Origin: Mycolicibacter heraklionensis
Lineage (GTDB): Bacteria > Actinomycetota > Actinomycetes > Mycobacteriales > Mycobacteriaceae
Assembly: GCF_001021505.1 (NCBI RefSeq)
Contig: NZ_LDPO01000008.1
Location: 124,001-188,000, forward strand
Length of the DNA stretch: 64,000 nucleotides
Reading direction: 5' to 3'
Position numbers and translations under genes: made by a program. Within the stretch, counting starts at the first letter, position 1; every line of letters starts with the position of its first letter. This document shows, one piece after another, positions 9,055 through 21,454 of the stretch. Below the pieces are notes generated by a model that worked only from the letters and a program-made list of their open reading frames with translations, did no database searches and had not been told where the DNA came from.

Positions 9055-10032
9055 TCAACGTAATGGGGCGCCGGAATCAAACGACTGCCAGCCCGCCTCC
9101 CCGTCCCACACCGCCCCGTCGACCAGCACCCGCGCCGGCCCCGCCAGCACCTGCCCAATGGCCCGCCAACCGGAGGGCACCACACCAGAGAACGCGGCGA
9201 CCAGGGCATGGTCTTCTCCCCCGCCCAGCACCCACGACCACGCATCGGCACCGACGGCGGCAGCCGCGGGGGCCACGGCACGGTAATCGGGCTCCAGCGC
9301 CGCCGTGGACACGTCCAACGTCACCTGCGACGCGGCGGCCAGGTGCCCCAGATCGGCGATCAGGCCGTCGGAGACATCGGTCATTGCCTGCGCCCCCGCG
9401 TCGGCCGCCGCCGTGCCCTGCCCGTACGGCGGCTCCGGGACCAGATGCCGCCGCCTCAGCTCCGCAAATTCCGCTGAGCCCACGCCGTCACTGCACAGCC
9501 GCAGCCCCGCCGCCGAGCGGCCCAGCTCCCCGGCCACCGCCAGCGTCGCCCCGGGCCGCGCTCCAGACCGCAGCACCGCCATCCGACCGCCCAGGTCCCC
9601 CAGCGCCGTCACCGACACCACCCAGCAGTCGGCCTGGACCAGATCACCACCGGCCACGCCCGCCCCCAGGCGCTCCGCCTCGGCCCACATCCCGTCGGCC
9701 AGTGCGGCGGCGTCGGCGGCAGGAGTTCGGGCCGGCGCACCGAAACCGACGACGAACGCGGTGGGGCGCGCACCCATCGCCTCGATATCGGCCGCGTTCT
9801 GCGCGATCGCCTTGCGCCCGACCTGCTGTGGGGTTGACCAGTCCAGCCGGAAGTGCCGGCCTTCCACCAGCATGTCGGTGGACACCACGGCCCGGCCGTC
9901 GGCGCACTGCACCACCGCCGCATCGTCCCCGGGGCCCAGCTGCGTGGTGGCGGGCTGACGTCGCCCGCCCACCAGCCGGTCGATCATGGGAAACTCTCCA
10001 AGCTGACCCAGCGTGGGCTCGTTACCGCGCAC
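9055..10032 (-). CDS. thiL: Thiamine-monophosphate kinase
   Basis: About 325 residues. ThiL phosphorylates thiamine phosphate to thiamine pyrophosphate with ATP. The AIR-synthase-like fold is evident: LGPGDDAAVV near residue 25, STDMLVEGRHF, the conserved GRKAIAQNAADIEAMGA, then AGGDLV, DVSDGLIADL and GGGEDHALV. I took the GTG at 10030-10032 because family members keep the segment TLGQLGEF before the ATG at 9987; the start is moderately certain. It shares a leftward unit with ung. Confidence 0.93.
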   Translation of the reverse strand: MRGNEPTLGQLGEFPMIDRLVGGRRQPATTQLGPGDDAAVVQCADGRAVVSTDMLVEGRHFRLDWSTPQQVGRKAIAQNAADIEAMGARPTAFVVGFGAPARTPAADAAALADGMWAEAERLGAGVAGGDLVQADCWVVSVTALGDLGGRMAVLRSGARPGATLAVAGELGRSAAGLRLCSDGVGSAEFAELRRRHLVPEPPYGQGTAAADAGAQAMTDVSDGLIADLGHLAAASQVTLDVSTAALEPDYRAVAPAAAAVGADAWSWVLGGGEDHALVAAFSGVVPSGWRAIGQVLAGPARVLVDGAVWDGEAGWQSFDSGAPLR

Positions 10033-10071
10033 AGCCTGGAGTGTAGGTGTGATCAGAACGGTAGGCGGGCC

Positions 10072-10617
10072 TTGACCAATCCGGAGAACGACGCGGACGG
10101 ACCGCCGCGACTCGCGCTGATCGTTGCACTGGTGGTCGCCATCGCCGCGGTATTGGCGGCGCTGACGGTCGCCGCGCTCCACCAGCCGGGCAAGCGACCG
10201 GCTGCACCGGTCCCGGTCGCGACAGTGCCGGCCCCGCACGCCGACAGCGCGGACTGCCGTGCCATCCTCGACGCGCTGCCGCCACAGCTGGGCGACTACC
10301 AGCGCGCCGAGCTCGCCGCACCGGCGCCGCAGGGCGCCGCGGCCTGGACCGCCGACGACGGCGAGGCGGTGGTGCTGCGCTGCGGGCTGGACCGGCCGGC
10401 CGACTTCGTGGTGGGCTCACCCATCCAGGTGGTCGATCACGTGCAGTGGTTCGAGGTCCGCGAAGGCGAGCGCGCCACCTGGTATGTGGTGGACCGGAAG
10501 ATCTATCTGGCGCTGACACTGCCGCCGGGGTCAGGGCCCACGCCGATTCAGGAGGTGTCGGATCTGATCGCCGAGACCGTGGACGCGGTGCCGATCAGGC
10601 CGGGCCCACCGGCCTAG
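10072..10617 (+). CDS. Membrane-anchored DUF3515-family protein
   Basis: A 181-residue protein with one N-terminal transmembrane segment at about residues 12-33, then an extracytoplasmic domain with DCRAILDALPPQLGDYQR, a paired Cys in VVLRCGL, and QWFEVREGERATWYVVDR. This is the pattern of the actinobacterial DUF3515 proteins found beside ddl/thiL. No function is established. The most likely start is a TTG at 10072 behind AGGCGGG; the longer open frame upstream is antisense to thiL. It is convergent with ddl. Confidence 0.75.
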   Translation: MTNPENDADGPPRLALIVALVVAIAAVLAALTVAALHQPGKRPAAPVPVATVPAPHADSADCRAILDALPPQLGDYQRAELAAPAPQGAAAWTADDGEAVVLRCGLDRPADFVVGSPIQVVDHVQWFEVREGERATWYVVDRKIYLALTLPPGSGPTPIQEVSDLIAETVDAVPIRPGPPA

Positions 10618-10687
10618 TGAACGTGCGCAAAAACGCTTGCGCCCGCGGCGTGTCGGCCGGGGACACGCACACTCGCTGCAAAAGGGG

Positions 10688-11800
10688 CTAACGCAATCCG
10701 ACCCCGCGGGCCAGGGCGGTGTCGACCATCGTCGCCAGCAGCGTTGGGTAGTCGACGCCGCTGGCCGACCACATCCGCGGGTACATCGAGATCATGGTGA
10801 ACCCGGGCATGGTGTTGATCTCGTTGATCACCGGGCCGGCATCGGTCAGGAAGAAGTCCACCCGGGCCAGCCCTTGGCAGTCCAGCGCGGCGAACGCCCG
10901 AATCGCCAACTGCTGCACGGCTTCGGCGACCTCGTCGGCGATCTTGGCGGGCACGTCGAGTTCGGCCGCATCGTCGAGGTACTTGGTGGCGAAGTCGTAG
11001 AACGAGTCGTCACGGTCAGCCACGCCGGCCACCCGGATCTCCCCCACCGTGCTGGCGGCCACCGTGCCGTCGGGGAACTCCAGTACCCCGCATTCGATTT
11101 CCCGGCCGACGATCGCGGCCTCGACAATGACCTTCGGGTCGTGCCGGCGTGCCTCGGCGATCGCTGCGGGCAGCTCGTCGTACGACGTCACCCGGCTGAC
11201 CCCGATCGAGGACCCGCCGCGCGCGGGTTTGACGAACAGCGGCAGCCCCAGCCGCTCCCGATCGTCGATGGACAAGGTCTGCTGGGCGGCCCGCAACACC
11301 GCGTAGGGGCCGATCGGCAGGCCGTCGGCGGCCAGCAGCTTCTTGGTGAACTCCTTGTCCATGCCCGCCGCGCTGGCCAGCACGCCGGCACCGACATACG
11401 GCACCCCGGCCAACTCCAGCAGTCCCTGCACGGTGCCGTCCTCGCCGTAGGGGCCGTGCAGCACCGGAAACACCACGTCGACCGACTCCAGCACCTCTGC
11501 GGGCCCGGCAGCGGAGAACGCGACCAGCTGACCGGCCCGCTGCGGGTCGGCCGCCAGCGCCAGTTCGGCGCCCGAGGCCGCACTGACCGCCGGCAGTTGC
11601 CGGTCGGTGATCGCCAGCGTTTCCGGGTCACCGTCGGTGAGCACCCACGCCCCCTCCGGGGTGATGCCTACTGCGACGACCTCGAAGCGTTGCGGGTCCA
11701 GGTTGCGCAGGATGCTGCCCGCCGAGACGCAGGAGATGGCGTGCTCGCTACTGCGGCCACCGAAGACGACGGCCACGCGGGTGCGTTCGTGGGAATTCAC
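10688..11800 (-). CDS. ddl: D-alanine--D-alanine ligase
   Basis: A 370-residue ATP-grasp enzyme that joins two D-alanines for peptidoglycan precursors. Visible are [10 protein letters not shown] near residue 12, the glycine loop [30 protein letters not shown] for metal and ATP, and a terminal dyad region. It starts with GTG at 11798-11800. gpsA lies upstream on the same strand with tandem repeats in the 135-bp gap. M. tuberculosis calls this gene ddlA (Rv2981c, recalled). Confidence 0.97.
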   Translation of the reverse strand: MNSHERTRVAVVFGGRSSEHAISCVSAGSILRNLDPQRFEVVAVGITPEGAWVLTDGDPETLAITDRQLPAVSAASGAELALAADPQRAGQLVAFSAAGPAEVLESVDVVFPVLHGPYGEDGTVQGLLELAGVPYVGAGVLASAAGMDKEFTKKLLAADGLPIGPYAVLRAAQQTLSIDDRERLGLPLFVKPARGGSSIGVSRVTSYDELPAAIAEARRHDPKVIVEAAIVGREIECGVLEFPDGTVAASTVGEIRVAGVADRDDSFYDFATKYLDDAAELDVPAKIADEVAEAVQQLAIRAFAALDCQGLARVDFFLTDAGPVINEINTMPGFTMISMYPRMWSASGVDYPTLLATMVDTALARGVGLR

Positions 11801-11814
11801 ACGCCAGAGGGTAC

Positions 11815-11926
11815 CGGGCGGTTAGCGAGCCTCGACGGAGGAGAGGCGAAGCTGGACCGCCCCATAAACCCGGGCGGTTAGCGAGCCTCGACGGAGGAGA
11901 GGCGAAGCTGGACCGCCCCATCAAAC
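11815..11926. repeat. Tandem repeat, 2 x 56 bp, between gpsA and ddl
   Basis: Two nearly identical 56-bp units begin at 11815 and 11871. Each unit opens with GGGCGGT and, about 40 bp on, shows ACCGCCC, giving 7-bp terminal inverted repeats around a purine-rich core. The same core, slightly changed, occurs in ectA (25429-25542) and a diverged version near serA (46177-46340). No coding is evident. Confidence 0.9.
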
Positions 11927-11935
11927 GGGCGCGGC

Positions 11936-12964
11936 TCACTCCGGTTTGGTGCGACGGCCCAGCAGCAGCGCCACCGCCTCGCTGACCGACGAACCCTTGT
12001 GACAGACCCGGTGCACGGCGTCGGTCAGCGGCATCTCCACGTCGTAGCTCGAGGCCAGCGCCAGCACCGACTGGCACGACGTCACCCCTTCGACCACATG
12101 GCCGTCTGTGGTGCTCGACAGCCCCGTCGACCCGGGTACCGGCGGCATCTCCTCGCCCCGGCCGAGCCGCTCGCCGAACGAGCGGTTGCGCGAATGCGGC
12201 GATGTGCAGGTGGCCACCAAATCGCCCACGCCGGCCAGGCCGGCCAGGGTGGCGCCCTTGGCGCCCAGCGCGACTCCCAGGCGAATGATCTCGGCCAGGC
12301 CCCGGGTGATGATGGCGGCCGCCGTGTTCTCACCCAAGCCCACTCCGGCCGCCATTCCGCAGGCCAACGCGATGACGTTCTTGCAGGCGCCGCCGATCTC
12401 GGTGCCGATGACGTCGGCGTTGGTGTAAGGCCGGAAGTAGCCGGTGTTGAGCATCCGCTGCAGCGCCACCGCCCGGCCGGAGTCAGTGCAGGCGACCACG
12501 GTGGCCGCGGGCTGCCCGGCGGCGATCTCCGCCGCCAGGTTGGGACCGGACACCACCGCGACCTGACCGGGGTCGAATCCCGTCACCGCCGCGATCACCT
12601 GGCTCATCCGCATCAGCGTGCCCAGTTCGATGCCCTTGGCGACGCTCACCAGGGTGGCGCTGTCGGTCAGGTGCGGCGTCCATGCCTGCAGGTTGGCCCG
12701 CATGGTCTGCGCCGGCACGGCCAGCACCACGGTGGTCAAGCCGTCCAGCGCCTCGGCCGGATCACTGGTGGCGCGTACCGCGTCCGGTACCGCGAAGCCC
12801 GGCAGGTAGGCGGGGTTGTGTCGCGTGTCGTTGATCTGCGCGGCGATGTCGGGCCGGCGTGCCCAGAGCCTGACTTCGCTGCCGGCGTCGGCGAGCACCT
12901 TGGCCAGAGCCGTGCCCCACGCACCCGCGCCCATCACCGCGACCGTGCCCTCGGTGCCGACCAT
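11936..12964 (-). CDS. gpsA: NAD(P)H-dependent glycerol-3-phosphate dehydrogenase
   Basis: A 342-residue GpsA that reduces dihydroxyacetone phosphate to sn-glycerol 3-phosphate for phospholipid synthesis. The N-terminal Rossmann motif is [12 protein letters not shown] near residue 10. VSVAKGIE, the substrate loop [13 protein letters not shown] with its catalytic Lys, and the C-terminal [12 protein letters not shown] are all present. GGGAGGTGG precedes the ATG at 12962-12964. It lies upstream of ddl on the same strand, corresponding to Rv2982c (recalled). Confidence 0.97.
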   Translation of the reverse strand: MVGTEGTVAVMGAGAWGTALAKVLADAGSEVRLWARRPDIAAQINDTRHNPAYLPGFAVPDAVRATSDPAEALDGLTTVVLAVPAQTMRANLQAWTPHLTDSATLVSVAKGIELGTLMRMSQVIAAVTGFDPGQVAVVSGPNLAAEIAAGQPAATVVACTDSGRAVALQRMLNTGYFRPYTNADVIGTEIGGACKNVIALACGMAAGVGLGENTAAAIITRGLAEIIRLGVALGAKGATLAGLAGVGDLVATCTSPHSRNRSFGERLGRGEEMPPVPGSTGLSSTTDGHVVEGVTSCQSVLALASSYDVEMPLTDAVHRVCHKGSSVSEAVALLLGRRTKPE

Positions 12965-12984
12965 CGCACACCACCTCCCTATAG

Positions 12985-15916
<2,932 letters not shown>

Positions 15917-15971
15917 TGTCCGGCGGCCCACCACCGCCCACGAAGCCCGAATTGACCTGCAGGAGTGCAAG

Positions 15972-16904
15972 GTGCTCGAAACGACAGTGTCGAATGGCTC
16001 CGGGACGGTGGACAAGGTCGTCCACGCCGCCGGTGCGGTGCTGTGGCGGACACGGCGCAATACCGTCGAAGTGGCCCTCATCCACCGCCCGCGCTACGAC
16101 GACTGGTCACTGCCCAAGGGCAAAGTCGATCCCGGTGAGACCGAACCGGTGACAGCCGTACGGGAGATCCTGGAGGAGACCGGCCAGCACGCACACCTGG
16201 GCCGTCGGCTGGGAGCGGTCCGCTATCCGGTCACCCAGGGCGTCAAGAAGGTGCGGTACTGGGCCGCGCGGGCGGTGGGCGGTGACTTCGTGCCCAATCA
16301 CGAGGTCGACGACCTGGTCTGGCTACCGGTCGATGCCGCCATGAAGGAACTGCAGTATGCCTACGACCGGAAGATATTGCGGCGGTTCGCCAAGCAGCCT
16401 GCGGACACCGAAACGGTGTTGATCGTGCGGCACGGTACCGCTGGGCGTCGTTCCCGGTTCTCCGGCGACGACCGCCAGCGGCCGCTGGACAAGAGGGGCC
16501 GTGCGCAGGCCGAGGCGCTCACCGATCAGCTGCTGGCCTTCGGCGCGACCGCGGTGTACGCGGCCGACCGGGTGCGCTGTCAGCAGACTGTGGAGCCGTT
16601 GGCCGCCGAACTCGGGGTGGCGGTGCACAACGAGCCCACGCTGACCGAGGAGTCTTACGGCGACAACCCGAAAAGGGCCCGCCGTAGGGTGGTCGAGATC
16701 GCGCAATTGGGCGGCACACCGGTGATCTGTACTCAGGGCAAGGTGATTCCGGACCTGATCGCCTGGTGGTGCGAGCGCGACGGTGTCAGCCCAGACAAGT
16801 CCCGCAACCGCAAGGGCAGCACCTGGGGGCTGTCGCTGTCGGGCGGCCGACTGGTGGCCGCGGACCACATCGGTAGTCCGCTGGCTACCCAAGCACTGGT
16901 ATGA
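15972..16904 (+). CDS. mutT1: Nudix hydrolase fused to a histidine-phosphatase domain, MutT1
   Basis: A 310-residue two-domain protein. The Nudix domain at about residues 10-140 has the box [20 protein letters not shown] continuing TG. The second domain starts at about 155 with the phosphatase signature VRHGTAG. Mycobacterial MutT1 cleaves 8-oxo-guanine nucleotides and diadenosine polyphosphates, limiting oxidative mutagenesis. The GTG start at 15972 follows GCAGGAG. Its position after ppk1 and convergent with hupB matches Rv2985 (recalled). Confidence 0.96.
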   Translation: MLETTVSNGSGTVDKVVHAAGAVLWRTRRNTVEVALIHRPRYDDWSLPKGKVDPGETEPVTAVREILEETGQHAHLGRRLGAVRYPVTQGVKKVRYWAARAVGGDFVPNHEVDDLVWLPVDAAMKELQYAYDRKILRRFAKQPADTETVLIVRHGTAGRRSRFSGDDRQRPLDKRGRAQAEALTDQLLAFGATAVYAADRVRCQQTVEPLAAELGVAVHNEPTLTEESYGDNPKRARRRVVEIAQLGGTPVICTQGKVIPDLIAWWCERDGVSPDKSRNRKGSTWGLSLSGGRLVAADHIGSPLATQALV

Positions 16905-16908
16905 ACGA

Positions 16909-16942
16909 CCGAGCGCCGCGGGGATAACCCCGCGGCGCTCGG
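16909..16942. terminator. Bidirectional terminator between mutT1 and hupB
   Basis: A perfect 15-bp inverted repeat (16909-16923 with 16928-16942) closes a 4-base ATAA loop, exactly between two convergent genes. There is no long T run, as is usual in mycobacteria. Confidence 0.9.
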
Positions 16943-16952
16943 CTATTCGTTG

Positions 16953-17636
16953 CTACTTGCGACCCTTACGGGCCGGCGCCTTGGTGGCTTTCTTGGCCGG
17001 AGCCTTCTTCGCCACGGCCTTGGTCGCGGCCTTCTTCGCAACGACCTTCTTGGCCGGAGCCTTAGTCGCTGCCTTCTTCGCAACGACCTTCTTGGCCGGA
17101 GCCTTGGTCACAGCCTTCTTGGCCGGAGCCTTAGTCGCTGCCTTCTTCGCAACGACCTTCTTGGCCGGAGCCTTGGTCACAGCCTTCTTGGCCGGAGCCT
17201 TAGTCGCTGCCTTCTTCGCGACAACCTTCTTGGCCGGAGCCTTGGCGGCAGTCTTCTTCGCGGCGGCCTTGGTGGCCTTCTTGGCCGGGGCCTTCTTGGC
17301 GGCAGTGGCGCTGGCACCAGCACCGCGCTTGACGGCGAGCCCCTCGGACGGGACCTTCTGCGCGCCAGAAACAATCGCCTTGAACTGCGCACCGGGGCGG
17401 AATGCGGGAACGGACGTCGGCTTCACCTTGACCGTTTCACCGGTGCGGGGATTGCGGGCCACGCGTGCGGCGCGACGACGACGCTCAAAAACGCCGAACC
17501 CGGTGATGGTGACGCTCTCACCCTTGTGGACGGCGCGCACAATGGCATTGACGAAATGCTCGACGGCTTCAGTCGCCGACCTGCGGTCGGTGTCCAATTC
17601 CTTTGTGAGCACCTCGATGAGCTCTGCTTTGTTCAT
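16953..17636 (-). CDS. hupB: Nucleoid-associated protein HupB (HU with Lys/Ala-rich tail)
   Basis: 227 residues. The first ~95 form a normal HU fold: [10 protein letters not shown], the beta-arm [20 protein letters not shown] and RTGE. The rest is a histone-H1-like tail of PAKKA and AKK repeats. It compacts the chromosome, binds DNA non-specifically and, in M. tuberculosis, is linked to iron metabolism and lysine modification. The tail is encoded partly by an exact 69-bp tandem repeat (17059-17196), so tail length may vary between strains. Start ATG 17634-17636 follows GGAGGG. Confidence 0.97.
   Translation of the reverse strand: MNKAELIEVLTKELDTDRRSATEAVEHFVNAIVRAVHKGESVTITGFGVFERRRRAARVARNPRTGETVKVKPTSVPAFRPGAQFKAIVSGAQKVPSEGLAVKRGAGASATAAKKAPAKKATKAAAKKTAAKAPAKKVVAKKAATKAPAKKAVTKAPAKKVVAKKAATKAPAKKAVTKAPAKKVVAKKAATKAPAKKVVAKKAATKAVAKKAPAKKATKAPARKGRK
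17059..17196. repeat. Exact 69-bp tandem duplication in the hupB tail
   Basis: Units 17059-17127 and 17128-17196 are identical, and a third partial unit continues from 17197 with a few changes. 69 bp is 23 codons, so copy-number change keeps the reading frame and adds or removes one 23-residue Lys/Ala block. Confidence 0.95.
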
Positions 17637-17824
17637 CCAATCCCTCCGAAACCAGTGGCCCTACTTGAGCCGACTAGAGCACACGGTAAACCCTGATACC
17701 ACTGATATCCAAGAGCCACGCGCAATTTCAGATGAGATTATGGGCGAATTCGGCAATCCGGTTACCGCCCTTGGACGCTGACGAGAGCGTCGTACCTACC
17801 GGAATTCAGCTCCGGCGCGGCCCC

Positions 17825-18421
17825 TCAAGAAGCGGGCAAGGTGCGCGGTTTCCAGCTCGGTCGGGCAGCCTCGAAAGAATCGATATCGTCGAGTTTCCGC
17901 AGCGTAAGGCCTATATCGTCGAGTCCTTCAGACAGCCGCCAGGCGGTGTAGTCGTCAATCGTGAACGCCACCACCACCGTTCCGGCGGTGATATTCCGAT
18001 CTTGAAGATTGACAGTGATTTCCAGCCCCGGGCTCTGCTCGATGACTTTCCACAGCAGTTCCACATCATCTTGGGCCACCTGGGCCGCCAGCAGGCCGGC
18101 CTTGCCGGCATTGCCCCGGAAGATGTCGGCGAATCGGGAGGAGATCACCACCCGGAACCCGTAGTCGAGCAGCGCCCACACCGCATGTTCCCGTGACGAT
18201 CCGGTGCCGAAGTCCGGCCCGGCCACCAGCACCGAACCTTGGTCGAAAGGGCTGAGATTCAGTACGAAGGACGGATCGGTGCGCCAGGTGGCGAACAGGC
18301 CGTCCTCAAATCCCGTCCGGGTGATGCGCTTCAAATAGACCGCGGGGATGATTTGGTCGGTGTCGACATTGGACCGCCGCAGCGGGACTCCGATTCCGGT
18401 ATGGGTGTGGAAAGCTTCCAT
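17825..18421 (-). CDS. leuD: 3-isopropylmalate dehydratase small subunit
   Basis: A 198-residue swivelling small subunit of isopropylmalate isomerase (leucine synthesis). Visible are [17 protein letters not shown] near residue 17, the substrate loop [17 protein letters not shown], and [17 protein letters not shown]. It follows leuC on the same strand after 38 bp, which is the usual operon arrangement. The 188-bp gap to hupB holds no gene that I can support. Confidence 0.98.
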   Translation of the reverse strand: MEAFHTHTGIGVPLRRSNVDTDQIIPAVYLKRITRTGFEDGLFATWRTDPSFVLNLSPFDQGSVLVAGPDFGTGSSREHAVWALLDYGFRVVISSRFADIFRGNAGKAGLLAAQVAQDDVELLWKVIEQSPGLEITVNLQDRNITAGTVVVAFTIDDYTAWRLSEGLDDIGLTLRKLDDIDSFEAARPSWKPRTLPAS

Positions 18422-18459
18422 GACTAGGCTCCTTTTAATCCCGTGGCGGTCAGTTCAAG

Positions 18460-19878
18460 TCAGTTCAGGTCCTGGGGGGCCGACAGCGTCCCACGGACGG
18501 CGGTGGCCGCCGCCACGACCGGGGAAACCAGATGAGTGCGTCCGCCCTTGCCCTGCCGGCCCTCGAAATTGCGGTTGGACGTCGACGCGGACCGCTGGCC
18601 CGGCTCCAGCTGATCCGGGTTCATGCCCAGGCACATTGAGCAGCCGGGCTGGCGCCACTCGGCGCCGGCGGCGGTGAAGACTTCCGCGAGGCCTTCGGCT
18701 TCGGCTTGATTGCGCACCCGCATCGAACCCGGCACCACGAGCATCCGCACCCCGTCGGCAACCTGGCGTCCGCGCAGCACATCAGCCGCCGCGCGCAGGT
18801 CCTCGATGCGACCGTTGGTGCACGACCCGACGAACACCGTGTCGACCGTGATGTCGCGCATCGGCGTCCCCGGTTGAAGGTCCATGTACGCCAACGCCTT
18901 CTCCGCGGCCCGCCGCTCGGCCTCGTCGTTGATCGACTCCGGGTCGGGCACCTGGGCGCCCAGCGGGACGCCCTGGCCGGGGTTGGTGCCCCAGGTCACG
19001 AACGGCGTCAGCGCGTCCGCATCCAGGTGGACCTCGGCGTCGAACACCGCACCCGGATCGGTGCGCAGGCCGCTCCAATAGGCCACGGCGGCGTCCCAGT
19101 CCGCACCGGTCGGTGCGTGCGGCCGGCCCCGCAGGTACTCGTACGTGGTCTCGTCGGGGGCCACCATGCCGGCCCGGGCACCGGCCTCAATGCTCATGTT
19201 GCAGATCGTCATCCGGGCCTCCATCGACAGCGCCTCAATGGCGCTGCCGCGGTATTCGATGACGTAGCCCTGGCCGCCACCGGTACCGATCTGGGCGATC
19301 ACCGCCAAGATGATGTCCTTGGCCGTCACGCCGTCGGCGAGTCGCCCGTCGACATTGACCGCCATGGTCTTGAAGGGCTTCAGCGGCAACGTCTGGGTGG
19401 CCAGCACGTGTTCGACCTCCGAGGTGCCGATACCCATCGCCAGTGCACCGAACGCGCCGTGGGTGGAGGTGTGACTGTCGCCGCACACCACCGTCGTGCC
19501 CGGCTGGGTGAGCCCCAGCTGCGGCCCGATGATGTGCACGATCCCCTGATCGATGTCGCCCATCGGATGTAACCGGATGCCGAACTCGGCGCAGTTGTGC
19601 CGCAACGTCTCGACCTGGGTGCGCGACACCGGGTCGGCGATCGGTTTGTCGATATCGACCGTCGGCACGTTGTGGTCCTCGGTGGCGATGGTCAGATCCG
19701 GGCGCCGCACTCCACGACCGGCCAGCCGCAGTCCCTCAAAGGCCTGCGGGCTGGTGACTTCGTGAACCAGGTGCAGGTCGATGTAGATGAGGTCGGGTTC
19801 GGTTCCGCCGCCGGAAACCACGACGTGGTCTGCCCAGACCTTCTCGGCCAGGGTGCGAGGCTGCTCGGTCTTGAACAT
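18460..19878 (-). CDS. leuC: 3-isopropylmalate dehydratase large subunit
   Basis: About 472 residues. It carries the [4Fe-4S] cluster: Cys in [13 protein letters not shown] and in [25 protein letters not shown] and [15 protein letters not shown] are further aconitase-family landmarks. With LeuD it isomerises 2- to 3-isopropylmalate. Two ATG codons lie nine bases apart (19887 and 19878). GAGGG abuts the first and is ideally spaced for the second, so I chose 19878. The divergent IclR gene and the palindrome at 19902-19920 point to local leucine-responsive control. Confidence 0.97.
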   Translation of the reverse strand: MFKTEQPRTLAEKVWADHVVVSGGGTEPDLIYIDLHLVHEVTSPQAFEGLRLAGRGVRRPDLTIATEDHNVPTVDIDKPIADPVSRTQVETLRHNCAEFGIRLHPMGDIDQGIVHIIGPQLGLTQPGTTVVCGDSHTSTHGAFGALAMGIGTSEVEHVLATQTLPLKPFKTMAVNVDGRLADGVTAKDIILAVIAQIGTGGGQGYVIEYRGSAIEALSMEARMTICNMSIEAGARAGMVAPDETTYEYLRGRPHAPTGADWDAAVAYWSGLRTDPGAVFDAEVHLDADALTPFVTWGTNPGQGVPLGAQVPDPESINDEAERRAAEKALAYMDLQPGTPMRDITVDTVFVGSCTNGRIEDLRAAADVLRGRQVADGVRMLVVPGSMRVRNQAEAEGLAEVFTAAGAEWRQPGCSMCLGMNPDQLEPGQRSASTSNRNFEGRQGKGGRTHLVSPVVAAATAVRGTLSAPQDLN

Positions 19879-19901
19879 CACTGCCATCCCTCAATCTATG
19901 T

Positions 19902-19920
19902 CGTCTCATATTTTGAGACG
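19902..19920. promoter_or_regulatory. Palindromic operator between leuCD and its divergent IclR regulator
   Basis: CGTCTCA (19902-19908) and TGAGACG (19914-19920) are a perfect 7-bp dyad with an AT-rich 5-base centre, set in the 55-bp gap between the leuC and regulator starts. IclR regulators divergent from leuCD (LtbR in Corynebacterium, NdgR in Streptomyces) bind such intergenic sites; the assignment here is inferred. Confidence 0.75.
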
Positions 19921-19933
19921 CTAGTATCTGTAT

Positions 19934-20635
19934 ATGGGACAGCATAGCGGCATCGGCGTTCTGGACAAAGCGCTGGCAGTACTGCACTCAGTTGCCGAAT
20001 CGCCGTGCGGGCTGGCCGAACTGTGCGACCGCACCGGCCTGCCGCGCGCCACCGCACACCGGCTGGCCGCAGGCCTGGAAACCCACCGGCTGCTCGGACG
20101 CGACAACGAGGGTCGCTGGCAGATCGGTCCCGCGGTCAGCGAACTGGCGGCTCGCGCCGACGATCCGCTTCGGGCGGCCGGCGCGGCGGTGCTGCCACGG
20201 TTACGAGAGATCACCGGGGAGAGCGTGCAGCTGTACCGCCGCGAGGGCTCCGAACGGGTCTGCGTTGCGGCGCTGGAACCGCCTGCGGGGCTGCGCGACA
20301 CGGTTCCGGTCGGTGCCCGGCTGCCGATGACGGCCGGCTCGGGCGCCAAGGTCCTGCTGGCCTACGCCGACGCGGCCGTGCAACAGGAAATGCTGGCGGA
20401 GGCCAAGTTCACCAGCCGCACCCTCTCGGAGATGCGTCGGCGGGGCTGGGCACAAAGCGTTGCCGAACGCGAGCCCGGGGTGGCCAGCGTGTCGGCACCG
20501 GTGCGCGATCACCGCGGCACCGTGGTGGCAGCGATCTCGGTGTCGGGTCCGATCGACCGGATGGGGCGCCGCCCGGGCGCGCGCTGGGCCGCCGACCTGC
20601 TCGCGGCGGCCGACGCGCTCGCCGAGCGGCTGTAA
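19934..20635 (+). CDS. IclR-family regulator of leuCD (LtbR/NdgR type)
   Basis: 233 residues. The winged helix-turn-helix lies at about residues 7-65 (LAELCDRTGLPRATAHRLAAGL). The IclR effector domain has SVQLYRREGSERVCVA, LPMTAGSGAKVLLA and AEREPGVASVSAPV. Divergence from leuCD with a shared palindrome strongly suggests that it controls leucine genes and its own gene, as characterised orthologues do in corynebacteria and streptomycetes. Corresponds to Rv2989c/Rv2989 by place (recalled). A long hairpin follows the stop. Confidence 0.93.
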   Translation: MGQHSGIGVLDKALAVLHSVAESPCGLAELCDRTGLPRATAHRLAAGLETHRLLGRDNEGRWQIGPAVSELAARADDPLRAAGAAVLPRLREITGESVQLYRREGSERVCVAALEPPAGLRDTVPVGARLPMTAGSGAKVLLAYADAAVQQEMLAEAKFTSRTLSEMRRRGWAQSVAEREPGVASVSAPVRDHRGTVVAAISVSGPIDRMGRRPGARWAADLLAAADALAERL

Positions 20636-20637
20636 CC

Positions 20638-20697
20638 CGGACGCGAGCAGCCACAGAATCGCATGCCACTGGCCGGTTCAGTGCGATTCCGCGTCCG
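20638..20697 (+). terminator. Two-stage hairpin after the IclR gene (possible terminator or structured RNA)
   Basis: CGGACGCG (20638-20645) pairs with CGCGTCCG (20690-20697), and GAATCGCA (20656-20663) with TGCGATTC (20682-20689), leaving a 10-base bulge on one side. No T run follows. It fills the gap between the IclR gene and the next rightward gene. Confidence 0.5.
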
Positions 20698-20735
20698 CTC
20701 GCCTGAGGGTCCGGTCCGCCTGACAGACTGCTGCT

Positions 20736-21236
20736 ATGGGAACCAAACAGCGCGCACAGATCGTCATGACCGAGGCCGAGGTCGCTGATTTCGTCAACAG
20801 TCACCGCACCGGAACGCTGGCCACCATCGGGCCCGACGGCCAGCCCCATCTGACCGCCATGTGGTACGCGGTGCTCGACGGCGAGATTTGGATCGAGACC
20901 AAGGCCAAGTCCCAGAAGGCGGTCAACCTGCGCCGCGATCCGCGGGTCACCTTCCTTCTGGAGGCCGGCCAGACGTACGACACGCTGCGCGGGGCCGCCT
21001 TCGAGGGCGTCGCGGAGATCGTCGATGACCCCGACACCCTCTTCCGGGTAGGCGTCAGCATCTGGGAGCGCTACACCGGTCCCTACACCGACGAGATGAA
21101 GCCCGGCGTCGACGCGATGATGAACAACCGGGTCGCTGTGCGCATCGTCACACGCCGCACTCGCTCCTGGGACCACCGCAAGCTCGGGTTGCCGGCAATG
21201 CCGCTGTCTGGTTCCACCGCCCCGAAGGGCGACTGA
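20736..21236 (+). CDS. PPOX-class (split-barrel) F420/FMN-dependent enzyme
   Basis: 166 residues with the split beta-barrel pattern of pyridoxamine-oxidase-like proteins: NSHRTGTLATIGPDGQPHLTAMWY near residue 24, IETKAKSQKAVNLRRDPRVTFLLEAG and GVAEIVDD. This mycobacterial subgroup includes F420-binding reductases; cofactor and substrate here are not settled by sequence. It matches Rv2991 in position (recalled). A strong hairpin terminator follows 30 bp after the stop. Confidence 0.88.
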   Translation: MGTKQRAQIVMTEAEVADFVNSHRTGTLATIGPDGQPHLTAMWYAVLDGEIWIETKAKSQKAVNLRRDPRVTFLLEAGQTYDTLRGAAFEGVAEIVDDPDTLFRVGVSIWERYTGPYTDEMKPGVDAMMNNRVAVRIVTRRTRSWDHRKLGLPAMPLSGSTAPKGD

Positions 21237-21266
21237 ACCACCCACTCGGCCTTAGACAGACCCACA

Positions 21267-21302
21267 AAAAGGCCCGCACCTCCGAGAAGGTGCGGGCCTT
21301 TT
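21267..21302. terminator. Intrinsic terminator between PPOX gene and tRNA-Glu
   Basis: A 15-bp stem (21267-21281 with 21288-21302) around a 6-base loop. It has A residues at the left end and T residues at the right, so it can end transcription from either side: the rightward PPOX gene and the leftward tRNA/gltX unit. Confidence 0.92.
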
Positions 21303-21308
21303 GCGATG

Positions 21309-21381
21309 TACCCCCGATGGGATTCGAACCCACGCTACCGCCGTGAGAGGGCGGCGTCCTAGGCCGCTAGACGACGGGGGC
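21309..21381 (-). tRNA. tRNA-Glu (anticodon CUC)
   Basis: A 73-nt cloverleaf on the minus strand. The acceptor stem is GCCCCCG with CGGGGGT, and the discriminator is A. The anticodon stem CCGCC/GGCGG closes the loop CTCTCAC, giving CUC for GAG codons. The T arm contains GGTTCGAATCCC. CCA is not encoded. It lies near gltX, whose product charges it. Confidence 0.96.
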
Positions 21382-21454
21382 TAGAACATTTCCGGGTTGT
21401 CAGCATAGCCCAACCCGCACGGCCCGCCTAATCGCTTGCAGCGGACCGTTTTTG

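Noticed and set aside
11815..11926. CRISPR-like array
   Set aside because: Units are directly adjacent with no unique spacers, only two copies, and no cas genes nearby.
16783..17781. Low-complexity rightward frame across hupB
   Set aside because: It is the complement of the hupB Lys/Ala repeats and crosses the mutT1 terminator.
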